Notes: a model not told the origin generated them from the sequence alone. 64,000 bases of DNA from Pseudomonas putida (GCF_028682395.1 NZ_JANHLC010000012.1:1-64000), one strand, 5' to 3'; shown: positions 25,308 to 33,759, numbered from the stretch's first letter. Numbers and translations: made by a program.

Positions 25308-26054
25308 TCAATATCCTATATTGCGTAGGCCCTTTAGTTGATCCAAATTGCAGTCCAGCGCCCCCACCGTTGGCATGTTGTTGCGTAGCACCACATTCAA
25401 CTGGGTCATGTTGTTGACCATGTTGCTGGCACCCAGCAGGGTGGTGTTTTGCATCACGCCACCCTGGGCAATTTGCTGCAGGGTGTTGCCTTGATTATTG
25501 TTGGCCTGGATGTTCAGCAGAACCCCGCCGCTGTTGACGCTGACGCTCAGATTACCGGCCCCGTTGGTGCCGGTGATTGGGGTGCCGCTGGTCAGGAGTT
25601 GCCCTTGCGGTGTGCTGCTGGCGGGTGGGTTGTTGCTTTCGCTGACATTGATACTCACGTTGTTGTAAGCACTGTTGTTGTCGCCCGCAGCGCGAATGCT
25701 CTGGGTTACGCCCTGGGTGGTGCTCAGGCCGGCGCCGCCGGTGACTGTCCCGGTGCCGGTACTGGTGGGGGTGCCATTGCCGGTTGTATTGACCAGCGAG
25801 ACGTAGAACTGCGGTTTGATCGTGGTTTGTTGCACTTGCATGGTGGTGGTGGCGCCAATCACGTCACCACTGGCGTTCTGCCAACTGGTGCTCATGACCA
25901 CGCCAAAGCTGATGATCCGCCCGGGCATTACATAACGTCCGCGCAGTTGGGCCAGTTCCTGGTCCTGGACTTCGATCGGTTTGAAGGTTGCGCTCGCCTG
26001 GAGGGGCACGATGGCGGCGAAGCAACCAGCTAACAGCCAGTAGGGGGTCTTCAT
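25308..26054 (-). CDS. fapE: FapE, extracellular chaperone/minor component of Fap amyloid
   Basis: Protein of 248 aa with a signal peptide ending at ASA, an N-terminal segment containing LAQLRGRYVMPGRIISFGVV, a Gly/Thr/Asn-rich low-complexity middle and a C-terminus with NVVLRNNMPTVGALDCNLD. These fit FapE. The ATG at 26054 has GGAG six bases upstream; an earlier in-frame start gives six extra residues before the signal peptide. Located between fapD and fapF. Confidence 0.93.
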   Translation of the reverse strand: MKTPYWLLAGCFAAIVPLQASATFKPIEVQDQELAQLRGRYVMPGRIISFGVVMSTSWQNASGDVIGATTTMQVQQTTIKPQFYVSLVNTTGNGTPTSTGTGTVTGGAGLSTTQGVTQSIRAAGDNNSAYNNVSINVSESNNPPASSTPQGQLLTSGTPITGTNGAGNLSVSVNSGGVLLNIQANNNQGNTLQQIAQGGVMQNTTLLGASNMVNNMTQLNVVLRNNMPTVGALDCNLDQLKGLRNIGY

Positions 26055-26098
26055 TTGCTGCTCCCGGAGCATCCAGCCCCATTATCATTATTGCGCCT

Positions 26099-26779
26099 CT
26101 AGAAAAAGTCGCTCTGAATGAAGCCGAAGTCCATCAGTTCCGCGTCCTTGACCGGGTTGAACCCGTCGAGCTGGTTCTTGGCGGTCAAGGGGGTGGGAGG
26201 GTCGAGCAAGGCGTTGGTCTTGTCGTAGCCCGGGCCGATCACGGCGAAAACGATGCCGTTCCAGCCTTTGATGAAGTCTTCGCGCGAGTACCGTTTGTGG
26301 CCCAGCACCGGGTCGCCGACATAGACCCAGTCTTTCTGTGCCCGCTGCATCACGACGAAGTGCTTGTAGCCACGGATTTCCATCAGCACCACGACCGGAA
26401 TCGTCACGCTGTCCAGGCGATCGGGAGGGATCCGATAGCCCCGGGCACGCATGCCGATACTTTCCAGGTAGCGCTTCATATCGAGCATGGAAAAGCCGTT
26501 GGTTTGCACCTGCGCCGCGTCGGCGGTCTGTAGCATGCCCTTGATCACATGTTCTTCGTCGACATCGAGCCAGTAGGCTTGGCGCAGGATCGTCGCCAGG
26601 GAGGCGGCGCCACAACTGAAGTCGGTTTTCTGCTCGACCAGGTCGCTGAAGCGGCGCTCGCGAATACTCTGCACGGGTTTATAGATGAGGACGCCGCCAC
26701 TGAGGCCGGGAATCGGCATCTGCCCGGCATACACCGGAGCGGCCAGGCAAAGTAGAAGAGAGAGCGCAAGAGTTCGCAT
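26099..26779 (-). CDS. fapD: FapD, C39-like cysteine protease of the Fap system
   Basis: Periplasmic papain-like peptidase of 226 aa with a signal peptide (APVYAG). Catalytic elements are visible: Cys in DFSCGAASLATIL, His in YKHFVVM and Asp in VGDPVLG, the arrangement of C39 bacteriocin-processing peptidases. FapD is needed for export and maturation in the fap system. The ATG at 26779 sits after an AGAGG site; a GTG three codons earlier has no usable spacing. A terminator-like hairpin precedes it, so its expression may be reduced relative to fapC. Confidence 0.93.
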   Translation of the reverse strand: MRTLALSLLLCLAAPVYAGQMPIPGLSGGVLIYKPVQSIRERRFSDLVEQKTDFSCGAASLATILRQAYWLDVDEEHVIKGMLQTADAAQVQTNGFSMLDMKRYLESIGMRARGYRIPPDRLDSVTIPVVVLMEIRGYKHFVVMQRAQKDWVYVGDPVLGHKRYSREDFIKGWNGIVFAVIGPGYDKTNALLDPPTPLTAKNQLDGFNPVKDAELMDFGFIQSDFF

Positions 26780-26804
26780 GATCGACACGCCTCTGAATGC
26801 AGAA

Positions 26805-26828
26805 AAGAGCCCTGTTGCCAGGGCTCTT
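26805..26828 (-). terminator. Terminator/attenuator hairpin between fapC and fapD
   Basis: Perfect 10-bp stem AAGAGCCCTG / CAGGGCTCTT with a four-base loop, followed on the minus strand by TTTTC. It lies inside the fap operon, 17 bases after the fapC stop. Partial termination here would yield more FapC than FapD-F. Confidence 0.8.
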
Positions 26829-26844
26829 GTTGTTGCAGCGATGA

Positions 26845-27639
26845 CTACTTGCCGGCGCAGGCCGAGCAGCCGGCGGCAATCGACAGCGAGTTGCTTTGTT
26901 GGTTGCCCACACCAGCGGCGTTGTTCACGCCGATGTTGCCGGAGTTGCCATTGACCGAGTAGTCGAGGCTGGCGTTGTTGGTCACGACATTTTTCCAGCC
27001 ATCAGGTTTAGGCATTTGTGGGTGGTTTTTGTCGAGCCATTTGTCATCCATCGCTTCGTATTTGCGGTCGGCGAGGTTGTTCACGATCAGGCCGGTTTCG
27101 GTCTGGCTGGTCGCGTTGCCTGCGGTCGCTACACGGCCGCCGGACACGGCAATGGCCAGGTTGTTTTTCTGTTGGTTGAAGTTGCCGGCAGCGTTGTTCA
27201 GGCCCAGGTTGCCGGAGTTGTTGTTGGCCGAATTATCCAGCGACGCGTTGTTTTTGGTGCTGTAGTTGGCCACGGTGTTGTACGAGTTGTTCTGGGTCAC
27301 GTTGGTCGCGGCGGCTGCGGAACCGAAGATGAAGTGCTCGTCGGCCGTGGCGATGGCGGCGGAGTTGTCTTGTTGGTTGCCGTCGCCGGAGGCGTTGTTG
27401 ACGCCCACGTTGCCTTTGTTGTCATTGACCGAGTGGTCCATCGAGGCGTTGTTTTTGGTGCCCTGGTTCAATACCGCGTTGTTGTGGGTGTACTGGGTAT
27501 CGATTACGGCGGCACTGGCGCCATCGGTGTTGGCCGGTGTTGGTTTTGGATCGTGTTTGGGTGGATTGGCTTGTGCGGCCATGGCCATGATTGCGGCGAG
27601 GGCGAAGGCCAGTGGCTTCAGAGCGGTTGTTGTTTTCAT
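26845..27639 (-). CDS. fapC: FapC, major functional amyloid subunit
   Basis: Secreted protein of 264 aa with a signal peptide (AAQA/NPPK). Three imperfect repeats are visible at about 63-97, 130-164 and 221-255, each starting NNAS(M/L)D and including GN(V/L/I)G(V/L)NNA and NQQ. They are separated by linkers of about 32 and 56 residues. The C-terminus carries the FapC CxxC (Cys258, Cys261). Asn/Gln/Ala/Gly-rich composition fits an amyloid fibre. The antisense frame is also open, a by-product of composition. Fibres strengthen biofilm and surface hydrophobicity. Confidence 0.96.
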   Translation of the reverse strand: MKTTTALKPLAFALAAIMAMAAQANPPKHDPKPTPANTDGASAAVIDTQYTHNNAVLNQGTKNNASMDHSVNDNKGNVGVNNASGDGNQQDNSAAIATADEHFIFGSAAAATNVTQNNSYNTVANYSTKNNASLDNSANNNSGNLGLNNAAGNFNQQKNNLAIAVSGGRVATAGNATSQTETGLIVNNLADRKYEAMDDKWLDKNHPQMPKPDGWKNVVTNNASLDYSVNGNSGNIGVNNAAGVGNQQSNSLSIAAGCSACAGK

Positions 27640-27706
27640 GATGTCTCTCCGTGCTGCTGATTGAGTTAAGTGTTGGTACTTGTCTCTAACTGCACTTCGT
27701 GTCGGA

Positions 27707-28285
27707 TCAGTCTGCGACCCGGATGCTCAGGGTATTGGCCATGCGGTTTCCCACCCCGGCACTCTGGTTCAACTGCGTCACCCCACGGCTGCCGGTGAAG
27801 GCCTGGTCGCCGGTGACGACCTGGCGGCTACCGCTCTGGGGATCAGTTGCTCCCGAGTTGTTCGACAGCGCGACGTTCTGCTGCAGGAGCGCGCTGTCAT
27901 CCATGCTCTGCGGTTGGGCACTGATGCTGACCCGCATGACATTGATCATCTGGTTACCGGCACCGGCGGACTGGTTGACGCCCAGTGAGCCGCTGCCGTT
28001 GCTGAAAGAGTTGCCGAGGATCTGGGCCTTGGCGTTGATCGAAGGGTCGAGTTGACCCGAACGGGTCTGGCTCAGGTTGTCGTGCGTTGCGGCCTGAGTC
28101 CCGATGGCGATCGAGCGGCTGTTGATCTGTTGTTGCTGGTCACCGGCGGCCTGGTTGATAAGCTGGTTGCCGCGGTAGTTCGAACCGCTGTTGTTGATCG
28201 TGGCGGTGTCATTCACCTGGGCGCTGGAGTCGGCCAGGGCGCTGGCGCTGGTGAGCAGCGCGAGAATCAGAATGGACGCTTTCAT
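27707..28285 (-). CDS. fapB: FapB, amyloid nucleator/minor subunit
   Basis: Secreted protein of 192 aa with a signal peptide (ALA/DSSAQ) and three repeats similar in kind to FapC: GNQLINQAAGDQQQ, LGVNQSAGAGNQMIN and TQLNQSAGVGNRMAN. In described systems FapB seeds FapC polymerisation. Its ATG lies immediately next to the fapA stop, indicating coupling. It lacks a terminal CxxC. Confidence 0.95.
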   Translation of the reverse strand: MKASILILALLTSASALADSSAQVNDTATINNSGSNYRGNQLINQAAGDQQQQINSRSIAIGTQAATHDNLSQTRSGQLDPSINAKAQILGNSFSNGSGSLGVNQSAGAGNQMINVMRVSISAQPQSMDDSALLQQNVALSNNSGATDPQSGSRQVVTGDQAFTGSRGVTQLNQSAGVGNRMANTLSIRVAD

Positions 28286-28286
28286 C

Positions 28287-28745
28287 TTATTGGCCCCGGG
28301 TCAGAACATTGAGGGCGCCCATGCCTTGCTGGACGCTTCGATTGACTTGGCCGGCGACCCCTCCGGTGCCGGCGCTGGAGCCGCCTTGCAGGGCGCCCAT
28401 ACCGCCCGGCAGGCTGCCGTTGCTGCTGTTGCTCAGGCCGCGCAGGGTGCTGCCATCGGGCATCAGGGCGTTGCGCACGGTGTTGCCGGAATTGACCCCG
28501 GCAAAATCGCCGTCGCTCAACTCACCCCGGCTGGTCAGGCCGATGATTCGCCCCGAGGCGTCGGCATTGACGGTGGTGGGGTTGGGGTCCGGGCGCATTG
28601 GCGGGTTGCCGAAGGCATAGGGATGGACATCACGGGTCAGGACAATCTCGCCATTACCCTGGGCCAGAGCCTGGAAGCTCAGCGCGGCGCTGAGGGCAGT
28701 GCCTATCAGCAGCGTGCGGGTAAAGCCAGAATTGAGCATCTCCAC
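28287..28745 (-). CDS. fapA: FapA, chaperone-like first protein of the fap operon
   Basis: Small exported protein of 152 aa with a signal peptide (FQALA/QGNGE), followed by a Gly/Ser/Asn-rich chain with SGRIIGLTSRGELSDGDFAG and a C-terminal GQVNRSVQQGMGALNVL. It matches FapA, reported to restrain or order FapC assembly. GTG at 28745 is chosen because AAGGA lies eight bases before it; ATG two codons later is an alternative. The open frame upstream overlaps the promoter region. Confidence 0.92.
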   Translation of the reverse strand: MEMLNSGFTRTLLIGTALSAALSFQALAQGNGEIVLTRDVHPYAFGNPPMRPDPNPTTVNADASGRIIGLTSRGELSDGDFAGVNSGNTVRNALMPDGSTLRGLSNSSNGSLPGGMGALQGGSSAGTGGVAGQVNRSVQQGMGALNVLTRGQ

Positions 28746-28800
28746 GGTGGCATTCCTTCTGCAAAGTACGCCGGCTTCGATCAGCCATGTGAAGGACAGA

Positions 28801-28815
28801 GCAGGGCCCATGCCA
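28801..28815 (-). promoter_or_regulatory. Candidate sigma-54 promoter of the fap operon
   Basis: Minus strand reads TGGCATGGGCCCTGC preceded by C, with GG and GC at the exact 10-base spacing. Predicted transcription starts about 45 bases before the fapA start codon. Confidence 0.68.
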
Positions 28816-28905
28816 GTTTTTGAAAAGTCTTTGAAAACAGAGGCTTGGGTTAGGGGAGGGACGGGGAGGCGTGGGCAGTGTTTCAAAGATGAGACAGGCC
28901 GTCGG

Positions 28906-28920
28906 GCAAGCCAATGGCCA
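28906..28920 (-). promoter_or_regulatory. Second sigma-54-like element upstream of fap
   Basis: Minus strand reads TGGCCATTGGCTTGC: perfect TTGC at -12 and correct spacing but a weaker -24 half. It lies 105 bases upstream of the first element. The rest of the region to 29080 holds no gene that I can support. Confidence 0.45.
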
Positions 28921-29080
28921 TTAGTTAGCCGGCCCTCTATTCCGGGGGTTGTAGCGGACTGTATCAGTGACTTAACAGTATTCGAGGAGAACGCGCGCAC
29001 CCCCGGGTTTGGCTGGCTGCACCGCGCCTGGGTGTTTCAGAAGTGGACACTTGCAACGAACGCGAGGCCGAACACCAGCC

Positions 29081-29602
29081 TCAGCCGAGCAGGCGCTCAA
29101 CTGCGGCAAAGGCGCCTTGACGGCGCTGCTGCCAGTCGCCTTCAAGCACCTGGAGGGGCTGCTGGTGCGCGATCAGCCAGGTTCGGCTGGCCTCGAAGAA
29201 CGCCTGGCGCTCCTCCAGCAGGGGCTGGCACCGCTGGCCATCGTCATACCAGCCGACCCCCGTCGGGGACAGCAGCAGGTGCAGGTCGTAGTGGCGAGCC
29301 AGCAATTGCGGTTCGAGCCAGGCTGGGCAGTCATCGAACAGCACCTGGCTCCAGAGGATATTGCTGAGCAGGTGCGTGTCGAGAATCAGCAGCTCGGGTT
29401 GTCGAGCCCGGGCCGCATCTTCCCAGGCCAACTGGCCATTGGCGATCTGGCTGATATCGGCCAGGCAGGTATCGCGCTGGTGCTGTTCGATAAAGTGGCG
29501 GACATATTCTGCGACCTGCACGCCGCCAAAGTGCGCGAGCAATTCACCGGCCAGCCAGCTTTTACCGCTCGATTCGGGTCCTGCCAGCACCACCACTTTC
29601 AT
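29081..29602 (-). CDS. NadR-like nicotinamide riboside kinase-type P-loop ATPase
   Basis: Protein of 173 aa with Walker A GPESSGKS near residue 8-15 and the NadR-type segment VAEYVRHFIEQH, then LLILDTHLLSNILWSQ and a C-terminal NMP-kinase-like region. It corresponds to the ribosylnicotinamide kinase domain alone, without the adenylyltransferase or DNA-binding parts of NadR. ATG 29602 overlaps the pnuC stop (ATGA), which strongly supports a role in phosphorylating imported nicotinamide riboside for NAD salvage. Confidence 0.86.
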   Translation of the reverse strand: MKVVVLAGPESSGKSWLAGELLAHFGGVQVAEYVRHFIEQHQRDTCLADISQIANGQLAWEDAARARQPELLILDTHLLSNILWSQVLFDDCPAWLEPQLLARHYDLHLLLSPTGVGWYDDGQRCQPLLEERQAFFEASRTWLIAHQQPLQVLEGDWQQRRQGAFAAVERLLG

Positions 29603-30162
29603 GAGCGTAGCGCCGGATCGGCGCGCCATTCACGCCAGCCTTGCACGGCCAGCAGGGTGAAGAGTGCGTAAAGGGCGGCGGTGAGATAAAGGCCTTTGTA
29701 AAGAAACAGGCCGACAAAAATCACGTCGACCGCGATCCATAGCGGCCAGCATTGCACACGCTTTTGCGCCATCCACAGTTGCGCGACCAGGCTGAAACTG
29801 GTCAGTGCGGCGTCGAGCCAGGGTTGTGCCGCATCGGTCCAGTGGGCCATGGCAGCGCCCAGTAGGCCCCCGGTCACCGCGCCGACGGCGAGCCCGGTGC
29901 AGAGGCTGCGCGCATCCAGGCTCGTGACATCCCGGCCATGGGCCGCGAGGCCGCCACGGGTCCATTGCCACCAGCCGTAAAGCTGCAGGACGGCGTAGAT
30001 CAGTTGCAGGAGCATGTCCGAATACAGCTTCACTTCGTAGAAGATCCAGCTATAGAGCACCACCATGACCAGGCCGATCGGCCAGCACCAGGGATTCTGT
30101 TTGACCGTCAGCCAGACAGCGATCACCCCGAGCCCGGCGGCGAACAGTTCAAGCATGGACAT
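29599..30162 (-). CDS. pnuC: Nicotinamide riboside/mononucleotide transporter PnuC
   Basis: Membrane protein of 187 aa with about seven hydrophobic helices and PnuC hallmarks: NPWCWPIGLVMVVLYSWIF, LQLYGWWQWTRGG and the late WIAVDVIFVGLFLYKGLYL. It carries nicotinamide riboside across the inner membrane, trapped by the kinase encoded downstream in the same transcript. ATG at 30162 has AAGGA seven bases upstream; the longer frame adds a non-membrane N-terminus. Confidence 0.94.
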   Translation of the reverse strand: MSMLELFAAGLGVIAVWLTVKQNPWCWPIGLVMVVLYSWIFYEVKLYSDMLLQLIYAVLQLYGWWQWTRGGLAAHGRDVTSLDARSLCTGLAVGAVTGGLLGAAMAHWTDAAQPWLDAALTSFSLVAQLWMAQKRVQCWPLWIAVDVIFVGLFLYKGLYLTAALYALFTLLAVQGWREWRADPALRS

Positions 30163-30242
30163 GGTGGTTCCTTGGGCAATGGCGAACAGGGCCCGGATTG
30201 TAACCACACTGCGGCGGATTTGCTGCCCTGGCGAGGTGACGA

Positions 30243-30273
30243 CCCTGGCGCACGCAATGGTGCGCGCGCCAGG
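30243..30273. terminator. GC-rich inverted repeat after the chemoreceptor gene
   Basis: CCCTGGCGC and GCGCCAGGG arms flank an inner imperfect stem; no T-tract follows. It lies between the minus-strand chemoreceptor stop and the pnuC start and could slow or end transcription. Confidence 0.4.
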
Positions 30274-30283
30274 GCCCGGGGCG

Positions 30284-31918
30284 TCAGACCTTGAACTGAC
30301 GCAACAGGCTGTTGAGTTGCTCGCTCAACTCGCGCAAATGCAGGCTGGCGGCGCTGGACTGTTCGGCCGCCAGCGCTGTGCCGTGGGACAGGCCGGCGGC
30401 CTGGGTGACGTTCTGGTTGATGTCTTCGACGGTCTGGGCCTGCTGCAGGGTTGCGCTGGCGATGGAGTCGTTCAGGCTGTTGAGGTTGCGCAACGCCTGG
30501 CCGATGGACGCCAGGCTCTGGCCTGCTTGGCTGGCTTGTTCGACGGTGAGTTGCGAGGCGCGGCTGCTGGCGCTGATCACCTGGACGGCGGCATCGGAAT
30601 GATTTTGCAGGCGCTCGATCATCGACTGGATTTCTGCGGTCGATTGCTGCGTACGCTGGGCCAGCAGGCGCACCTCGTCGGCCACCACCGCGAAGCCGCG
30701 GCCCTGCTCGCCGGCCCGGGCGGCCTCGATGGCGGCGTTGAGGGCCAGCAAATTGGTCTGTTCGGCAATGGCGCGAATCACCTCCAGGACCGTGCCGATC
30801 TGGGTGCTTTCACCGGCCAGGGTGCGGATGACGTCCACGGCTTCGTCGATGGTGCCCGAGAGCGCATCGATCTGGCGCAGGCTGCCGTCGATATTGAGCT
30901 GGCCCTGGCGGGCCTGGGCCTCGGCATCGCGGACTTCACTGGCGGCGTGCTTGGCGTTCTTCGCCACGTCCTGCACCGCGTAGGTCACTTCGTTGATGGC
31001 GGTGGCCACCAGTTCCATCTGCTGCGATTGCTCCTGGCTGCGGTTCTGGGCCTGGATCGCGTTGTCGCCCAGCTCGCCGGAGGATTGCCCCAGGGCGCTA
31101 GCCGAAGCCTGCAACTGGCCAACCACTGCGCGCAGCTTGGCGGTAAACCCGTTGAAGTGGCGGGACAGCTCGGTGACTTCGTCATTGCCATGGGTGTCGA
31201 GGGTGCGGGTCAGGTCGCTTTCGCCGCTGGCGATATTGGCCATGGCGTGGACCGCCTCGCGTAACGGATGGACGATACTGCGGGCAATCATGACGACCAG
31301 CAGGGTCATGACCAGGGCAATGACCAGCCCCATGGCGGAAGCCTCCAAGAACTGGCCGTAGAACTCGGCCTGCATATCATCGATATACACGCCCGAACCG
31401 ATGATCCAGCCCCAGGGCTCGAACAGTTGGATGTAGGAGGTTTTCTGCACCGGTGTGGAGGCGCCGGGCTTGGGCCAGCGGTAGTCGATGCTGCCAGCGC
31501 CCTGGCTCTTGGCCAGGCTGACCATCTCATTGAACAGCGCAAAACCATCCGGATCGCGGATGGCACTCAGGTCCTGGCCTTCGAGCTTGGAATTGGCCGG
31601 GTGCATGATCATCACCGGCTTGAGATCGTTGATCCAGAAGTAGTCGTTTTCCCCGTAGCGCAAGCCGCGCACGGCGGTCAGTGCCTGCTGCTGCGCGGCC
31701 TCGCGGCTAAGGGTGCCTGCGCTCTCCAGGCCATGGTAATAGGCAAGCAGGCCGCTGGCGGTCTGGACCACATGGGCGGTTTTTTCGGCCTTGGCCTGGT
31801 ACAGATCGTTATGGATCTGCTTGAGCATCAAGAGCCCCAGTGTCAACAGCATCACCACAGCCACTATCAGGATGAGCCACAAACGTCGGCTGATCGACAC
31901 TCTGCGCAAGCTGTTCAT
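30284..31918 (-). CDS. Methyl-accepting chemotaxis protein with sCache-type sensor
   Basis: Chemoreceptor of 544 aa. Membrane segment one is near residues 11-33. The periplasmic domain (about 35-190) contains YFWINDLKPVMIMHP and PWGWIIGSGVYIDD, signature stretches of single-Cache (sCache_2) sensors that bind small organic acids. The second membrane segment is near 193-213, then HAMP and the signalling hairpin with NLLALNAAIEAARAGEQGRG. No CheR pentapeptide. Transcribed away from uppP. Confidence 0.95.
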   Translation of the reverse strand: MNSLRRVSISRRLWLILIVAVVMLLTLGLLMLKQIHNDLYQAKAEKTAHVVQTASGLLAYYHGLESAGTLSREAAQQQALTAVRGLRYGENDYFWINDLKPVMIMHPANSKLEGQDLSAIRDPDGFALFNEMVSLAKSQGAGSIDYRWPKPGASTPVQKTSYIQLFEPWGWIIGSGVYIDDMQAEFYGQFLEASAMGLVIALVMTLLVVMIARSIVHPLREAVHAMANIASGESDLTRTLDTHGNDEVTELSRHFNGFTAKLRAVVGQLQASASALGQSSGELGDNAIQAQNRSQEQSQQMELVATAINEVTYAVQDVAKNAKHAASEVRDAEAQARQGQLNIDGSLRQIDALSGTIDEAVDVIRTLAGESTQIGTVLEVIRAIAEQTNLLALNAAIEAARAGEQGRGFAVVADEVRLLAQRTQQSTAEIQSMIERLQNHSDAAVQVISASSRASQLTVEQASQAGQSLASIGQALRNLNSLNDSIASATLQQAQTVEDINQNVTQAAGLSHGTALAAEQSSAASLHLRELSEQLNSLLRQFKV

Positions 31919-31970
31919 AAAACCGTCACTCCTTGTTCTTTTTTTTGAGGCTGTCTACTGGCCAGCATCG

Positions 31971-32003
31971 AAGCATGCTTTGCCATCCAGGCCAAGCATG
32001 CTT
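31971..32003. repeat. Two copies of the palindromic decamer AAGCATGCTT
   Basis: Identical self-complementary decamers at 31971-31980 and 31994-32003, 23 bases start to start, in the 291-base region between the divergent chemoreceptor and uppP genes. The spacing of about two helical turns suggests an operator, though the pair can also fold as a hairpin. Confidence 0.45.
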
Positions 32004-32209
32004 TTGGCTAGTTACGCTCAAGCGTTATTCGGGCATGTCTGCTAGGATTTCGCGCCTGGACCGCCAGGTCGATAGTTGCGGCCTGATTATTCACGGTTTT
32101 CCAGGGCGCAGGACTGACGTCCGGCAGGTTTTCGGTAGGAAAGCCTGTCTGCCGCCACTTACTTCACACTAATCAAAAGGGGCCTGCCCGGCGCAGTGCT
32201 TCAGGGTAA

Positions 32210-33043
32210 ATGATGGATTTCTGGACCGCCGCACAGGCATTGATACTCGGTATCGTCGAAGGGCTGACGGAGTTTCTGCCTATTTCCAGCACAGGACACC
32301 AGATCATCGTCGCGGACCTGCTCGACTTCGGTGGCGAGCGCGCGATGGCCTTCAACATCATCATCCAGCTGGGGGCCATCCTGGCGGTGGTGTGGGAGTT
32401 TCGCCGCAAGATCTTTGAAGTGGTACTGGGCTTGCCCCGTGAACGCACGGCCCAGCGCTTTACCGCCAACCTGCTGATTGCCTTTATGCCGGCGGCGGTG
32501 CTGGGGGTGATTTTTGCCGATCTGATCCACCATTATCTGTTCAACCCGATCACGGTCGCCGTGGCCCTGGTGGTGGGCGGGGTGATCATGCTCTGGGCTG
32601 AACGCCGCCAGCATAGGGTGCATGCCGAGACGGTCGATGAGATGACCTGGAAGGATGCGCTCAAGGTCGGCTTCGTCCAGTGCCTGGCGATGATCCCGGG
32701 GACGTCGCGCTCCGGCTCGACGATTATCGGTGGCCTGCTGTTCGGCCTGTCACGCAAGACCGCCACCGAGTTTTCGTTTTTCCTGGCCATGCCTACCATG
32801 GTCGGCGCCGCCGTGTACTCGGGCTACAAGTACCGCGACCTGTTCCAGCCGGCCGATCTGCCGGTGTTTGCCATCGGCTTTATCACCTCGTTTATCTTCG
32901 CCATGATCGCGGTCCGCGGTTTGCTCAAGTTTATCGCCAACCACAGCTATGCGCTGTTTGCCTGGTACCGGATCGCCTTCGGCGTGTTGATTCTGGCGAC
33001 CTGGCAGTTTGGCTGGATCAACTGGGCGACGGTTCAGGGCTAG
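32210..33043 (+). CDS. uppP: Undecaprenyl-diphosphate phosphatase UppP (BacA)
   Basis: Polytopic inner-membrane enzyme of 277 aa recycling undecaprenyl pyrophosphate for peptidoglycan and surface polysaccharide synthesis. Both family motifs are intact: EGLTEFLPISSTGH near the N-terminus and PGTSRSGSTIIGG in the middle. Length and hydrophobic profile are normal. The next gene begins six bases downstream. Confidence 0.97.
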   Translation: MMDFWTAAQALILGIVEGLTEFLPISSTGHQIIVADLLDFGGERAMAFNIIIQLGAILAVVWEFRRKIFEVVLGLPRERTAQRFTANLLIAFMPAAVLGVIFADLIHHYLFNPITVAVALVVGGVIMLWAERRQHRVHAETVDEMTWKDALKVGFVQCLAMIPGTSRSGSTIIGGLLFGLSRKTATEFSFFLAMPTMVGAAVYSGYKYRDLFQPADLPVFAIGFITSFIFAMIAVRGLLKFIANHSYALFAWYRIAFGVLILATWQFGWINWATVQG

Positions 33044-33048
33044 GTATT

Positions 33049-33759
33049 ATGGAGCGATCAGGGCGGATCAAGAGCTGGAACGAAGCCAAGGGCTTTGGCT
33101 TTATCCAGCCGGAGCAGGGCGAGCCGGTCTTCGTCCATCTCTCGGCGTTGCATGGCGAGCGGCGACCCGCGGTCGGGGATTCGGTGCTGTTCGTTGCGGG
33201 GCGTGATGCCCAGGGTCGGGTGCGGGCCGAGCATGTGCGCCCGGCGGGTGAGTGGCAGCTCGATGAGCCGTCGATTCGCCAGCGCCCGGCACGCCAGCCG
33301 GCCAAACCCGCGAGTGCCAGTGCGCGGCCGCGCCGGGCCCGCGAGCCAGGGGGCGTGTCGATTCGCCAGCCCGGGCTCAAGGCCTTGCTGTTTCTGGGCT
33401 TGTGCGCGTTGCCGGTCGGCGGGGCGCTGCAGCTCTGGCTCAAGGGCGGCTCGCCTTTGCCGTTGGCTGCCTACGGGTTGGTCAGCCTGATCGCCTTCTT
33501 CCTGTATTGGGAAGACAAGCGCAAGGCGCAGAGTGATAGCTGGCGTACGCCGGAGAATGTGCTGCACGCCGCCGAGCTGGCCGGCGGTTGGCCTGGGGCC
33601 TTGCTGGCGCAGCAGGTGTTTCGCCACAAAACCCGCAAACTGTCCTATCAAGTCACGTTCTGGACCATTGTTGCCCTGCATCAGGCGTTCTGGGGCGACC
33701 GACTGCTGTTGGGCGGGCGTTACCTGGGCAGGATACTTGGCCCGCTGATGGGCTTCTAA
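33049..33759 (+). CDS. Cold-shock domain-DUF1294 membrane fusion protein
   Basis: Protein of 236 aa. Residues 1-65 form a cold-shock nucleic-acid-binding domain (GRIKSWNEAKGFGFIQPE, then VFVHLSAL). A basic Arg/Ala/Pro linker (about 75-105) follows, and the C-terminal part has three to four membrane segments of the DUF1294 family (YWEDKRKAQSDSWRTPE). The combination occurs in proteobacteria, with unknown role; an RNA-binding head anchored at the membrane is the obvious reading. It follows uppP by six bases. Confidence 0.9.
   Translation: MERSGRIKSWNEAKGFGFIQPEQGEPVFVHLSALHGERRPAVGDSVLFVAGRDAQGRVRAEHVRPAGEWQLDEPSIRQRPARQPAKPASASARPRRAREPGGVSIRQPGLKALLFLGLCALPVGGALQLWLKGGSPLPLAAYGLVSLIAFFLYWEDKRKAQSDSWRTPENVLHAAELAGGWPGALLAQQVFRHKTRKLSYQVTFWTIVALHQAFWGDRLLLGGRYLGRILGPLMGF

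Noticed and set aside
26896..27660. Repeats in fapC considered as a CRISPR or DNA repeat array
   Set aside because: The periodicity comes from degenerate protein repeats of unequal spacing, not identical repeats with unique spacers.
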